The notes below the pieces were generated by a model, which did not search any database, was not told the origin of the DNA, and was given only the letters and a program-made list of their open reading frames with translations. Below, one piece after another: positions 41,838-50,143 of a stretch of DNA of 64,000 nt (position 1 is its first letter; each line of letters opens with the position of its first letter). The translations under genes were made by a program, and so were the position numbers. The stretch spans positions 3,348,001-3,412,000 of the forward strand of contig NZ_CP041616.1 in NCBI RefSeq assembly GCF_007197575.1, written 5' to 3'. The DNA comes from Ornithinimicrobium ciconiae. GTDB taxonomy: Bacteria; Actinomycetota; Actinomycetes; Actinomycetales; Dermatophilaceae.

Positions 41838-42614
41838 CTACGGCTCGGCGCGGACAAACGGGTTGCTGAAGGCGCCGATCCGCTCCACCTCGACCTCCAC
41901 CCGCTGCCCCGGCTCGACCAGCCCGACGCCGGCCGGGGTGCCGGTCAGCAGCACGTCCCCAGGCAGCAGGGTGAACGCCGCGGAGGCGATCTCGATGAGG
42001 CGGCCCACGCCGTGGACCATGTCGGCGGTGCTGCCGTCCTGGCGCACCTCACCGTCGACCCGGCTGATCACCCGCAGGTCCGAGATGTCCAGCTCGGTCT
42101 CGATCCACGGCCCCAGCGGGCAGAAGGTGTCCATGCCCTTGGCGCGCGACCACTGCCCGTCGCTGCGCTGCAGGTCGCGGGCGGTGACGTCGTTGGCCAC
42201 GGTGTAGCCGAAGATCACGCTCGCCGCGTCCTCGGCGCGCACGTCCTTGCACATCCGGCCGATGACCACTGCGAGCTCGGCCTCATAACTGACCTCCTGG
42301 GTGATGGGGGGCATCACCACGGGGTCGTCCGGTCCGGCCACGGCCGTGTTGGGGATGAAGAACATGCCCGGCACCTCGGCGACCTCGCCGCCCATCTCCT
42401 GGGCGTGGTCGACATAGTTGCGCTGCACCGCGACGATCTTGGACCGCGGGATGACCGGGGCGAGCAGGCGCACCTCATCGACGTTGTAGGTCTGCCCCGT
42501 GAGCTCGATCTTGGTGTAGAGCGGGTCGCCGGTGATCGAGACGATCCGCTTGCCCTCCCCGTCGACCAGGCCGAACTCGGGGTCTTCTCCAGTGGTGAAC
42601 CTGCAGATGCGCAT
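41838..42614 (-). CDS. Fumarylacetoacetate hydrolase-family protein
   Basis: A 258-residue FAH-domain protein with RNYVDHAQEMGGEV, metal-binding Glu residues in VSYEAELAVVIG, Asp in GYTVANDVTARDLQ, and LLTGTPAGVG. It could be a 2-hydroxyhepta-2,4-diene-dioate isomerase/hydratase or acylpyruvase; substrate unclear. ATG lies six bases after TACCCT. Only nine bases separate it from the murI start region. Confidence 0.87.
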   Translation of the reverse strand: MRICRFTTGEDPEFGLVDGEGKRIVSITGDPLYTKIELTGQTYNVDEVRLLAPVIPRSKIVAVQRNYVDHAQEMGGEVAEVPGMFFIPNTAVAGPDDPVVMPPITQEVSYEAELAVVIGRMCKDVRAEDAASVIFGYTVANDVTARDLQRSDGQWSRAKGMDTFCPLGPWIETELDISDLRVISRVDGEVRQDGSTADMVHGVGRLIEIASAAFTLLPGDVLLTGTPAGVGLVEPGQRVEVEVERIGAFSNPFVRAEP

Positions 42615-42649
42615 GGGGCAAGGGTATGCCGCGCGCTGACCCTCCCTGC

Positions 42650-42669
42650 ACCGGCACGATCGTGCCGGT
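42650..42669. promoter_or_regulatory. Perfect 20-base palindrome (site A)
   Basis: ACCGGCACGATCGTGCCGGT, fully self-complementary, 36 bases upstream of the FAH start in a 293-base divergent gap. Likely operator for a dimeric regulator not encoded nearby. Confidence 0.6.
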
Positions 42670-42710
42670 CGACCCTTGGGAAGCCCGGCAACGGGCGCTC
42701 CGCATCACTC

Positions 42711-42730
42711 ACCGGCACGAACGTGCCGAT
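42711..42730. promoter_or_regulatory. Near-palindrome (site B)
   Basis: ACCGGCACGAACGTGCCGAT matches site A at 18 of 20 bases; centres are 61 bases apart. Rest of the 42615-42907 gap shows no gene. Confidence 0.55.
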
Positions 42731-42907
42731 TCTTCTGCCACGCCACGCGCACCGCCGACATCGTCGACGACAGAGCGGCCGGTGCCATCGGGTGGGACGC
42801 CCGACGGAGCCGAGACCTCACCCGCACCCTGCGCCGCCGCCGCGACCTGGGTGACTGACGGACGCCACCGGCCAGAGCAGTTCCGCGGGGCTGAGAGAAT
42901 GGGGCAC

Positions 42908-44173
42908 GTGACTGTTGCTTCCCCTCCTCAACGCACCGACGTCCTCGTCGTTGGCGCCGGCCCGGCCGGCTCCGCGGCAGCGGCCTGGGCAGCTCGCGCC
43001 GGACTGGACGTGGTGCTCGCTGACGCGGCCACCTTCCCCCGGGACAAGACCTGCGGCGACGGCCTGACCCCGCGCGCGATCGCCGAGCTGGAGCTGCTCG
43101 GCCTGGCCGACTGGCTGAGCACCCACCCGCGCAGCCGTGGCCTGCGGGCGCACGGGTTCGGGCAGACCCTGCACCTGGAGTGGACCGAGGGCCGCGGCAA
43201 GAAGGCCGCCGGCAACCTCCCGGCATACGGCTCGGCAGTGGCACGGACTGAGTTGGACGATCACCTGCGCACCGTGGCCCTGAAGTCCGGGGCTCTCGGC
43301 ATCGACGGTGCCCGCGCAATCTCGGTGCGCCAGGAGGCCGGACGGGTGCGGGGCGTGACGTTCAAGGGGGCAGGCGGCACCTTCGAGATCGGGTGCGACC
43401 GGCTGATCGTGGCCGACGGGGTCCGTTCGCCGGTGGGCAAGATGCTGGGCCGGGAGTGGCACCGCGACACGGTCTATGCGATCGCGGCCCGCTCCTATGT
43501 CGACTCCACCCACAGCGACGACGAGTGGATCAGCTCCCACCTCGAACTGCGCGACCGGGACGGTGAGATGGTCTCGGGCTACGGCTGGATCTTCCCGCTC
43601 GGCGGGGGTCAGGTGAACCTTGGTGTCGGGACCCTGGCGACCTCCAAGCGCCCCGCCGACATCCAGCTGCGCCCGCTGATGCAGTGGTATGCCGAGCAGC
43701 GCCAGGACGACTTCGGCGTCAGCGGTGACCTGCGGATGCCGACCTCCGCGCTGCTGCCGATGGGCGGCGCCGTGTCGGGGGTAGCCGGTCCCAACTGGAT
43801 GCTGATCGGTGACGCCGCGGCCTGCGTGAACCCGCTCAACGGCGAGGGCATCGACTACGGGCTGGAGACCGGACGGCTGGCCGCGCAAATGCTGACCGAC
43901 GAAACCGACTTCTCGGCGGCATGGCCCGCTCTGCTGATCGACCACTACGGCGAGGCGTTCTCCATCGCCCGACGGCTGGCCGGCATGGTGACGGTGCCGT
44001 GGGTGCTGCCCAAGCTCGGGCCGATCGGCATGCGCTCCCCGTGGATGATGCGCCTGGCGCTGCGCTGGATGGGCAACCTGATCACCGAGGAGGACCGCGA
44101 CGCCGCTGCGCGCCTGTGGCGCCTGGCCGGCAAGGGCTCGACGCGGCTAGACGGGCGCCCGCCCTTCAGCTGA
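42908..44173 (+). CDS. Geranylgeranyl-reductase-family FAD oxidoreductase
   Basis: A 421-residue flavoprotein: N-terminal DVLVVGAGPAGSAAAAWAAR (FAD-binding GxGxxG), DKTCGDGLTPRAI, and WMLIGDAAACVNPLNGEGID. This is the group containing MenJ, which saturates one isoprene unit of menaquinone in mycobacteria, and archaeal geranylgeranyl reductases. GTG start. C-terminal hydrophobic helices (MVTVPWVLPKLGPIGM) suggest membrane contact. It stands alone here, without nuo or men genes beside it. Confidence 0.87.
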   Translation: MTVASPPQRTDVLVVGAGPAGSAAAAWAARAGLDVVLADAATFPRDKTCGDGLTPRAIAELELLGLADWLSTHPRSRGLRAHGFGQTLHLEWTEGRGKKAAGNLPAYGSAVARTELDDHLRTVALKSGALGIDGARAISVRQEAGRVRGVTFKGAGGTFEIGCDRLIVADGVRSPVGKMLGREWHRDTVYAIAARSYVDSTHSDDEWISSHLELRDRDGEMVSGYGWIFPLGGGQVNLGVGTLATSKRPADIQLRPLMQWYAEQRQDDFGVSGDLRMPTSALLPMGGAVSGVAGPNWMLIGDAAACVNPLNGEGIDYGLETGRLAAQMLTDETDFSAAWPALLIDHYGEAFSIARRLAGMVTVPWVLPKLGPIGMRSPWMMRLALRWMGNLITEEDRDAAARLWRLAGKGSTRLDGRPPFS

Positions 44174-44251
44174 GCCCGTCGCACGCGACCGACGAATGGA
44201 ACCGTCCACGCACTCGGGATGAAGTGTCAACGCTCATCCACCGTCGGCCAT

Positions 44252-44481
44252 GCGACACGATGGGCGCCGATTGACGTCATGGACGTCGCATGGCGCGCAA
44301 TTGGTCTCATGGCTCGGTGGGCGGTTTGAACCAGGCGACACGATGGGCGCGGATTGACGTCATGGACGTCGCATGGCGCCCGATTGGTCGCATGGCTCGG
44401 TGCCCGGCCTGCCATGCGACACGATGGGCGCCCGATTGACGTCCTGGACGTCGCATGGCGCGCAATTGGTCTCATGGCTAG
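44252..44481. repeat. Three tandem copies of an 82-base element
   Basis: Copies start at 44252, 44335 and 44416. Each has a conserved stretch of about 66 bases (GCGACACGATGGGCGC, GATTGACGTC, GGACGTCGCATGGCG, ATTGGTC) separated by 15-17 different bases. Each unit contains GACGTC twice and weak inverted symmetry. No gene lies in 44174-44527; the ACAD promoter (TACGCT, 44516) follows. Confidence 0.88.
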
Positions 44482-44527
44482 GGGTGCGTGCGGGTGCGTG
44501 CGGCGGGGAACGGCATACGCTCAATCC

Positions 44528-45763
44528 ATGAGTGATCAGCCCGGCCCGATGCCCGAGTCCGCACGAGCAGTCCCCGACGGCGCCGACCTCGGTCGCGCCC
44601 TGGGCACCGACTTCTACGGCCTGGACGACCTGCTCACCGACGCCGAGCGCGAGCTGCGCGACGGAGTCCGGCGGTGGTGCGACCAGGAGGTGGTGCCGCG
44701 GGCGGCGGAGTTCTGGGAGACCGCGCAGTTCCCGCGGGACCTGGTGCCGGGGTATGCCGCCACGCGCGTCGCCGGGGCCGCGATCCAGGGCTTCGGGTGC
44801 GCAGGGGTGACCCCGCTGGCCGAGGGGATGATGTGTCTGGAGCTGGCGCGCGGCGACGGATCGGTGGCCACCCTCAACGCGGTGCACTCCGGCCTGGCGA
44901 TGACGGCGGTGCACGAGCTGGGCTCGGACGAGCAGCGGGAGCGCTGGCTGCCGGCGATGGCGCGGGTCGAGCTGCTCGGCGCGGTCGCGCTGACCGAGCC
45001 GACGCACGGGTCGGACGTGGTCAGCCTGGAGACGAGGGCACGCCGCGACGGTGACCACTGGGTCCTCGACGGGGCCAAGCGGTGGATCGGCAACGGCTCG
45101 GTCGCCGACCTGGTGGTGGTCTGGGCGCGGGATGAGGACGGTGACGTGGGGGGCTTCGTGGTCGAGGGGGCCCAGGAGACCGACGGGTGGGACGCACAGG
45201 TCATCACCGGCAAGATCAGCAACCGCGGTGTGTGGCAGGCCCATATCCTCCTCGACGGGGTGCGGGTGCCGGCCGACAACCGGCTCGCGGAGGCCCGGAC
45301 CTTCGCCGACACCAACCGGGTGCTGATGCGCTCGCGGCAGACCGTGGCCTGGGAGGCGGTCGGTCATGCGGTCGCCGCCTATGAGGGGGCGCTGACCTAT
45401 GCCCTGGACCGGGAGCAGTTCGGCCGCCCGCTGGCCAAGAACCAGCTCATCCAGGACGACCTGGCCAGGATGGTCACCCTGATCACCTCGATGCAGCTGA
45501 TGTGCACCCGGATGTCGCAGCTCCAAGAGCGCGGCACGTGCACCCTCGAGCAGGCGGCGATGGCCAAGTTGCACTGCACGGTCGGCGCCCGCGAGGTCGT
45601 CGCGATCGCGCGGGACATGTTGGGCGGCAACGGGATCCTGCTTGATCACCACGTCGGACGACACTTCGCGGACCTCGAGGCGGTCTACACCTATGAGGGC
45701 AGCCGGACCGTCCAGTCGCTGCTCGTGGCCCGCGCGGTGACCGGGATGAGCGCGTTCACCTGA
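44528..45763 (+). CDS. Acyl-CoA dehydrogenase, glutaryl-CoA-dehydrogenase-like
   Basis: A 411-residue flavoenzyme: ALTEPTHGSDVVSLETRARR (FAD/acyl loop), GNGSVADLVVVWAR, ALDREQFGRPLAKNQLIQ, and catalytic Glu in DLEAVYTYEGSRTVQ. The layout and YTYEG position match glutaryl-CoA dehydrogenases, but the substrate cannot be fixed. ATG lies six bases after TACGCT. Confidence 0.87.
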   Translation: MSDQPGPMPESARAVPDGADLGRALGTDFYGLDDLLTDAERELRDGVRRWCDQEVVPRAAEFWETAQFPRDLVPGYAATRVAGAAIQGFGCAGVTPLAEGMMCLELARGDGSVATLNAVHSGLAMTAVHELGSDEQRERWLPAMARVELLGAVALTEPTHGSDVVSLETRARRDGDHWVLDGAKRWIGNGSVADLVVVWARDEDGDVGGFVVEGAQETDGWDAQVITGKISNRGVWQAHILLDGVRVPADNRLAEARTFADTNRVLMRSRQTVAWEAVGHAVAAYEGALTYALDREQFGRPLAKNQLIQDDLARMVTLITSMQLMCTRMSQLQERGTCTLEQAAMAKLHCTVGAREVVAIARDMLGGNGILLDHHVGRHFADLEAVYTYEGSRTVQSLLVARAVTGMSAFT

Positions 45764-45781
45764 TCCTGGCGTCGCCGCCGG

Positions 45782-46387
45782 TCACGACGCCGGCGGCACC
45801 TCGAGCGACATCACGCAGTTATTCAGACCCTTGGGGCGCACATAGGTGAAGCCCAGTCGTTCATAGAGTCGGCGGGTGCCGTTGTAGAGGAACGAGGAGG
45901 ACATCATCTTGGTCTGCTCCGTCAGGTCGTGCGGATAGGCCTCCACCACGCCGCCCCCATCCTTGGCAATGAGCTCGAGCGCGCCCCTGATCGCGGTCTC
46001 GGTCAGCCCCTTGCGGCGGTATCTCTTGTCGACGAAGACGCAGGTGATCCGGTAGTCCGGGTCGCCCTCCTTCTCGGCGTCATACTGCTTGCGATGGTGG
46101 ATGTTGGGCAGCTCGGCCGGCGTGCCGTACTCAGCCCAGGCGATCGCCTCCTCACCGTCCATGACCAGAGCGGCGTGGGCGATGCCACCCTCGACGCACC
46201 GCCTCTTCACCTCGCGGCTGCCCTCGGCCCCCGGACCGCGCTCGGGGTCCTCAGGGTGGAACCAGGTGCACCAGCAGCCCCCGAAGATCCCGTTGTGGCG
46301 CACCACCATGGCGTCGAACGCCGGCCAGGTCTCGGTTGTGAGCGGCCGCACCTCGAAGGTCGCGTCGACAGCTGTGTCAGTGCCCAT
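45782..46387 (-). CDS. GNAT acetyltransferase
   Basis: A 201-residue GNAT protein: CVFVDKRYRRKGLTETAIRG is the acetyl-CoA binding R/Q-x-x-G-x-G/A region and LYNGTRRLYERLGFTYVRP the last helix and strand. The stretch GIFGGCWCTWFHPED is typical of a poorly characterised actinobacterial subgroup. Convergent with the acyl-CoA dehydrogenase. Start at ATG, five bases after TACGCT. Confidence 0.82.
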   Translation of the reverse strand: MGTDTAVDATFEVRPLTTETWPAFDAMVVRHNGIFGGCWCTWFHPEDPERGPGAEGSREVKRRCVEGGIAHAALVMDGEEAIAWAEYGTPAELPNIHHRKQYDAEKEGDPDYRITCVFVDKRYRRKGLTETAIRGALELIAKDGGGVVEAYPHDLTEQTKMMSSSFLYNGTRRLYERLGFTYVRPKGLNNCVMSLEVPPAS

Positions 46388-46603
46388 GGTCCAGCGTAGA
46401 ACGGATCCCGGACAGTCGCTGTCCACAATGTCGACAGATCTCACGCGGCTACCTGCGGATGACGTGCGGCCACTGCCCACGGCTCTGTGCGGGTTGCTGG
46501 ATGCGTGCTGGGGCCAGGACATGCTGCAGCCCCTGGCCCCCGCGGCTGACACCTGCGCCCCGGACCGGTAGCGTCACAAGAGACCACGAAGGGCGGACGC
46601 ATC

Positions 46604-47239
46604 ATGCAACTGAACAACCCACAAGCAGGGGTCATCACCGTCTGGTCCGACATCTCGTGCCCCTGGGCGACCCTCGCGCTGCACACGTTGCACCACGTGG
46701 CAGCCGAGCGCGGAGCTCGCCTGACCATCGACCACCGCGTCTTCCCGCTGGAGCTGCTGAACCGCCGGCCCGGGTCGCGGCCGGAGCACGACGAGGAGGT
46801 CGCGACGATCACCGCCGTGCGCACCGACCTCGACTGGTCGCCCTGGGAGGTCGACGACTGGACCTTCCCAGCCACGACCCTGCCTGCCCTGGCCGCCGTC
46901 CAGGCCGCCAAGCAGCAAGGGTTCGAGGCCGCGGACGCGCTCGACACCGCCCTGCGCCGTGCGTTCTTCGTCGACCAGCGGTGCATCAGCCTGATCCCGG
47001 TGATCGAGGACATCGCCCGGGACTGTGCCCAGGTCGACGCCGACGCGCTGCTCGAGGCACTGCACTCAGGCGCTGGCCAGGCCACCGTCTTCGCCGACTT
47101 CGAGGCCGCCGGGACGGGTCAGATCCAGGGCAGTCCGCACGTGTGGACCTCCGACGGGCCGTTCGCGGCGAACCCGGGAGTCGAGGACGTCGAGCACTTC
47201 ACCGACTACGACTTCACCTGGGTCGATCGGCTGCTGTGA
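46604..47239 (+). CDS. DsbA-family (FrnE-like) thiol oxidoreductase
   Basis: A 211-residue thioredoxin-fold protein with WSDISCPWATLALHTL, where the active site reads Ser-Cys-Pro-Trp instead of Cys-x-x-Cys, a helical insert, and a cis-Pro region GSPHVWTSDGPF. FrnE-like members act as cytoplasmic disulfide isomerases or glutathione-like S-transferases. No signal peptide. GGGCGGACGC precedes the ATG. Confidence 0.82.
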   Translation: MQLNNPQAGVITVWSDISCPWATLALHTLHHVAAERGARLTIDHRVFPLELLNRRPGSRPEHDEEVATITAVRTDLDWSPWEVDDWTFPATTLPALAAVQAAKQQGFEAADALDTALRRAFFVDQRCISLIPVIEDIARDCAQVDADALLEALHSGAGQATVFADFEAAGTGQIQGSPHVWTSDGPFAANPGVEDVEHFTDYDFTWVDRLL

Positions 47240-47282
47240 CAGCGGCCTGTCGAAAGAGAAGTGACGACCTAGGAGGCACCTG

Positions 47283-47495
47283 ATGAGCAAGGACTTCTCC
47301 GTCGGTGACCACGTGCGCTGGAACTCCGAGGCTGGGCACGTCACCGGCGTCATCACCAAAAAGCACACCAGCGACACCGACTACAAGGGCCACACCCGGC
47401 GCTGCTCGCCGGAGGATCCGCAATATGAGATCAAGAGCGACAAGACCGACCACGTCGCGATGCACAAGGGCGACGCGCTGCACAAGATCGACTGA
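47283..47495 (+). CDS. DUF2945 small protein (TUDOR-like)
   Basis: A 70-residue protein, KDFSVGDHVRWNSEAGHVTG then KSDKTDHVAMHKGDALHKI, a compact SH3/TUDOR-like domain known as DUF2945. TAGGAGGCACCTG gives a strong ribosome site. Role unknown, seen in many stress-related operons. It follows the DsbA-like gene by 43 bases and may be cotranscribed. Confidence 0.85.
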   Translation: MSKDFSVGDHVRWNSEAGHVTGVITKKHTSDTDYKGHTRRCSPEDPQYEIKSDKTDHVAMHKGDALHKID

Positions 47496-47577
47496 TCGGT
47501 CTGTGGCGCACGGTCTGGTTTGCGTGCACCCGTGCGATTTTCCTCCCCACCGGAGGCACGGCATACCCTGTTCAACC

Positions 47578-48435
47578 GTGACGACCCAGGTGCTGCCCGC
47601 GAGCGACTGGCGCTCGCGGGCCGAGGAGCACGCGGCAGCCGTGGACGCGCTGACCTCGGCCCGCCTCGAGCGGCGCGCGGACGGGCGCAAGCACCCGGTG
47701 GAGGACTTCCTGTTCGAGTACTACAACTTCCGCCCCGCCCAGCTGCGCCGCTGGCATCCCGGGGCCGGCGTCGCCCTCGAGGGCGCGGCGGAGCGGGCCG
47801 ACTGGCCCTTCTACTCGTATGCCGGGGGGCGGGCTTCCCTCGACGTCGCCTCGTTCGCCGCGAAGCGTGAGTCGGCGCTGCTGTTCGTGCGCCGGCTGTT
47901 GAGCGCGACGCTGTCCAGGCCGGGTCGCTTCGGCTGCTTCGGCCTGCACGAGTGGGCGATGGTCTATCGCGCCGACGACGAGGCGATCCGCCACGGCGGC
48001 TGGCCGCTGCGGCTCGGCTCGTCGGGCACCGACCAGGTCGTCGAGCAAGCCACGATCAGCTGCTCGCACTTCGACGCCTACCGCTTCTTCACCCCGGACG
48101 CGGAGCCGCTCAACACGCTGTCGCCGACCCGCGAGACGCAGCTGGCGATGGAGCAGCCAGGCTGCCTGCACGCCGGCATGGACATCTACAAGTGGTGCTT
48201 CAAGCTCACGCCGCTGGTGCCCAGCGACCTGACGCTCGACGCGTTCCGGCTGGCCCGTGAGATCCGCGAGCTCGACATGCGGGCGGCACCCTATGACCTC
48301 GCTGACCTGGGCTTTGAGCCCATCCGGATCGAGACGGCCGAGGGCCGCGCAGAGTATGCCGCGGCCCAGCGCGCCTTCAGCGAGCGCTCTAATGAGCTGC
48401 GCCGACGACTGCTGGACGTCCTGCCTGCCGGGTGA
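47578..48435 (+). CDS. Conserved protein annotated as 3-methyladenine DNA glycosylase in relatives
   Basis: A 285-residue protein, intact, with VEDFLFEYYNFRPAQLRRWH, FGCFGLHEWAMVYRAD and PGCLHAGMDIYKWCFKLTPL. In actinobacterial genomes the same kind of protein carries the label 3-methyladenine DNA glycosylase, but I see no helix-hairpin-helix or known glycosylase motif, so the function is doubtful. GTG start. Confidence 0.65.
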   Translation: MTTQVLPASDWRSRAEEHAAAVDALTSARLERRADGRKHPVEDFLFEYYNFRPAQLRRWHPGAGVALEGAAERADWPFYSYAGGRASLDVASFAAKRESALLFVRRLLSATLSRPGRFGCFGLHEWAMVYRADDEAIRHGGWPLRLGSSGTDQVVEQATISCSHFDAYRFFTPDAEPLNTLSPTRETQLAMEQPGCLHAGMDIYKWCFKLTPLVPSDLTLDAFRLAREIRELDMRAAPYDLADLGFEPIRIETAEGRAEYAAAQRAFSERSNELRRRLLDVLPAG

Positions 48436-48464
48436 CCGCAAGCCCTTGGGAACCTCCGACCGGT

Positions 48465-48690
48465 CAGGGCGCACAGTGCCGGGTCAAGCCGTCGGAGGCC
48501 GGGTGCCCGGTCAAAGTCGGCCTCCATGCTGACGATCTCAGTGAAGCCTGCAAGGAGTGCCGTCGCGGCGATCATGGCGTCCCGACCCCCGTAGGTCGGC
48601 GTCCATGAGGTCGAGGCCACGGTCGAGCACCTCCGTGTCCATGGCGGGCACCACGCTCGCCGACAGCATGTGTAGGTTCGCAGCGGGTCG
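48465..48690 (-). pseudogene. PIN-domain toxin remnant
   Basis: Two frames together read LSASVVPAMDTEVLDRGLDL then YGGRDAMIAATALLAGFTEI and VSMEADFDRAPGLRRLDPAL, the second half of a VapC toxin, with Asp in GGRDAM and EADFD. The frame breaks by the C5 run at 48586-48590. The first half of the gene and any antitoxin are missing. Nothing else is in the 279-base gap. Confidence 0.6.
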
Positions 48691-48714
48691 GCGCGGCTCG
48701 GCATACTGCCTTGT

Positions 48715-49647
48715 ATGGCCGCCCCCTTGACGACCGAGACCTTCCTCGCCGACCCCGTCCTCGCTGCGGCGCGGGACGCTGCCCACATCGCCGTCGCGCG
48801 GATGACGCACTGGCGGACCCGGCTGGACGAGGCGGCCGTCAGCGTCAAGGACAACCCCAATGACCTGCTGACGGTCGCCGACCAGGAGATTGAGGCGCTC
48901 GTCACCGGCTACCTCCACCGGCACCGCCCGGATGATGTGGTGATCGGCGAGGAGGGGGTCGCCGCCCTGTCGCTCGAGGACCTGCCCGGCGGCGCCGAGC
49001 TCGCTGCGGGGCTCTGTGGGCCGGGTGCCGGTGACAGCGCGCGCATCGAGTGGCACGTCGACCCGATCGACGGCACCGTCAACTTCGTCCGCGGCCTCGA
49101 GCAGCACTGCTTCTCGATCGGTGCCAAGGACCTGGCCACCGGTCAGTGGCTCGTCGGGCTGGTCGCCGCTCCGGCGCTGCGCACCGTGTGGTTCGCGCGC
49201 GCGGGCCAGGGCGCGTGGCGGACCGGGGCGCTGCCCGGCGCCATCCCTGGGGCCGGACGGGGCGACGACACGAGCCCACCGCCACCACACGAGCACATGT
49301 TCGTGCGGTTGGCGGGGACGCCGGCTGGGCGTCGCGGCCGGGTGGTGGCCACCGGGTTCGGCTACTCCCCCGCACTGCGTGCCATCCAGCTCGCGGCGCT
49401 CCCCCTGGTGATGGAGGGCTTCGACGACCTGCGGCGGGGCGGGTCGGCTGCGCTGGATCTGTGCGCGGCCGCCGAGGGGAGGGTCAACGCCTACTACGAG
49501 CGCGACCTGGGCGTCTATGACTGGGCTGCTGGGGCTCTCATCGCCGAGGAGGCGGGCCTGGTCGTGCAACGCCCCGACGGCCCGGGCGAGCTGACGATCG
49601 TCGCCGACACCGCCGAGCGCCTGGAGTTCCTCCGCGCCCGGGCTTGA
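48715..49647 (+). CDS. Inositol monophosphatase-family phosphatase
   Basis: A 310-residue Mg-dependent phosphatase: VIGEEGVAAL, VDPIDGTVNFVRGL and YDWAAGALIAEEAG are the three metal/substrate motifs. Could act on inositol-1-phosphate, histidinol phosphate or PAP. An insert rich in Gly/Pro (RGDDTSPPPPHEH) is unusual for the family. ATG start five bases after TACTGC. Confidence 0.87.
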   Translation: MAAPLTTETFLADPVLAAARDAAHIAVARMTHWRTRLDEAAVSVKDNPNDLLTVADQEIEALVTGYLHRHRPDDVVIGEEGVAALSLEDLPGGAELAAGLCGPGAGDSARIEWHVDPIDGTVNFVRGLEQHCFSIGAKDLATGQWLVGLVAAPALRTVWFARAGQGAWRTGALPGAIPGAGRGDDTSPPPPHEHMFVRLAGTPAGRRGRVVATGFGYSPALRAIQLAALPLVMEGFDDLRRGGSAALDLCAAAEGRVNAYYERDLGVYDWAAGALIAEEAGLVVQRPDGPGELTIVADTAERLEFLRARA

Positions 49648-49699
49648 CCAGATCACGTGAGGGCGGGCACTGTCGGTGCACCTCGGCATACTGACAGCC

Positions 49700-50026
49700 A
49701 TGGCGTATGACGAGGGGCTGGCCGAGCGCATCCGTCACCTGCTCGACGGGGAGCCTGGGGTCAGCGAGAAGAAGATGTTCGGTGGGCTGTCGTTCCTGGT
49801 CGACGGCAACATGGCGGTCGCGGCGGGCAATGACGGGGCGCTGATGTTTCGGCGTGATCCTGCCCGGGCGGACCCGGTCGGGGAGCACATCCGCCCGCAG
49901 GTGATGGGTGAGCGGGTGATGTCGGGGTGGCTGCATGTGGACGCCGAGGGGGTGGCGACGGAGGAGGCGTTGCGCGAGATCGTGCAGCGCGGCGTGCGTT
50001 ACGCCCGGACGCTGCCACCGAAGTAG
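49700..50026 (+). CDS. TfoX N-terminal domain protein
   Basis: A 108-residue protein with EKKMFGGLSFLVDGNMAVAA, the core of the TfoX N-terminal domain found in Sxy/TfoX competence regulators and in many stand-alone proteins. The C-terminal TfoX domain is absent, so a role in competence is not implied. ATG start after the TACTGA region, possibly leaderless. Confidence 0.83.
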   Translation: MAYDEGLAERIRHLLDGEPGVSEKKMFGGLSFLVDGNMAVAAGNDGALMFRRDPARADPVGEHIRPQVMGERVMSGWLHVDAEGVATEEALREIVQRGVRYARTLPPK

Positions 50027-50143
50027 CCGTCAGTCCCGGGAGGTGATGAGGCGCTGCACGGTCCCAGGTTGGCCGCCGCCCGTTGCGAGGCGGGCGTGGG
50101 GACCCGCTGTCCGCGGCGGTGTGCAGCCTCCTAGCATCTGGTC

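Noticed and set aside
41049..42854. A 601-codon plus-strand open frame opposite murI and FAH
   Set aside because: It is the antisense of two conserved genes and has no recognisable domain.
44252..44481. CRISPR array
   Set aside because: Only three units; conserved part about 66 bases and spacers of 15-17 bases; no cas gene in the window.
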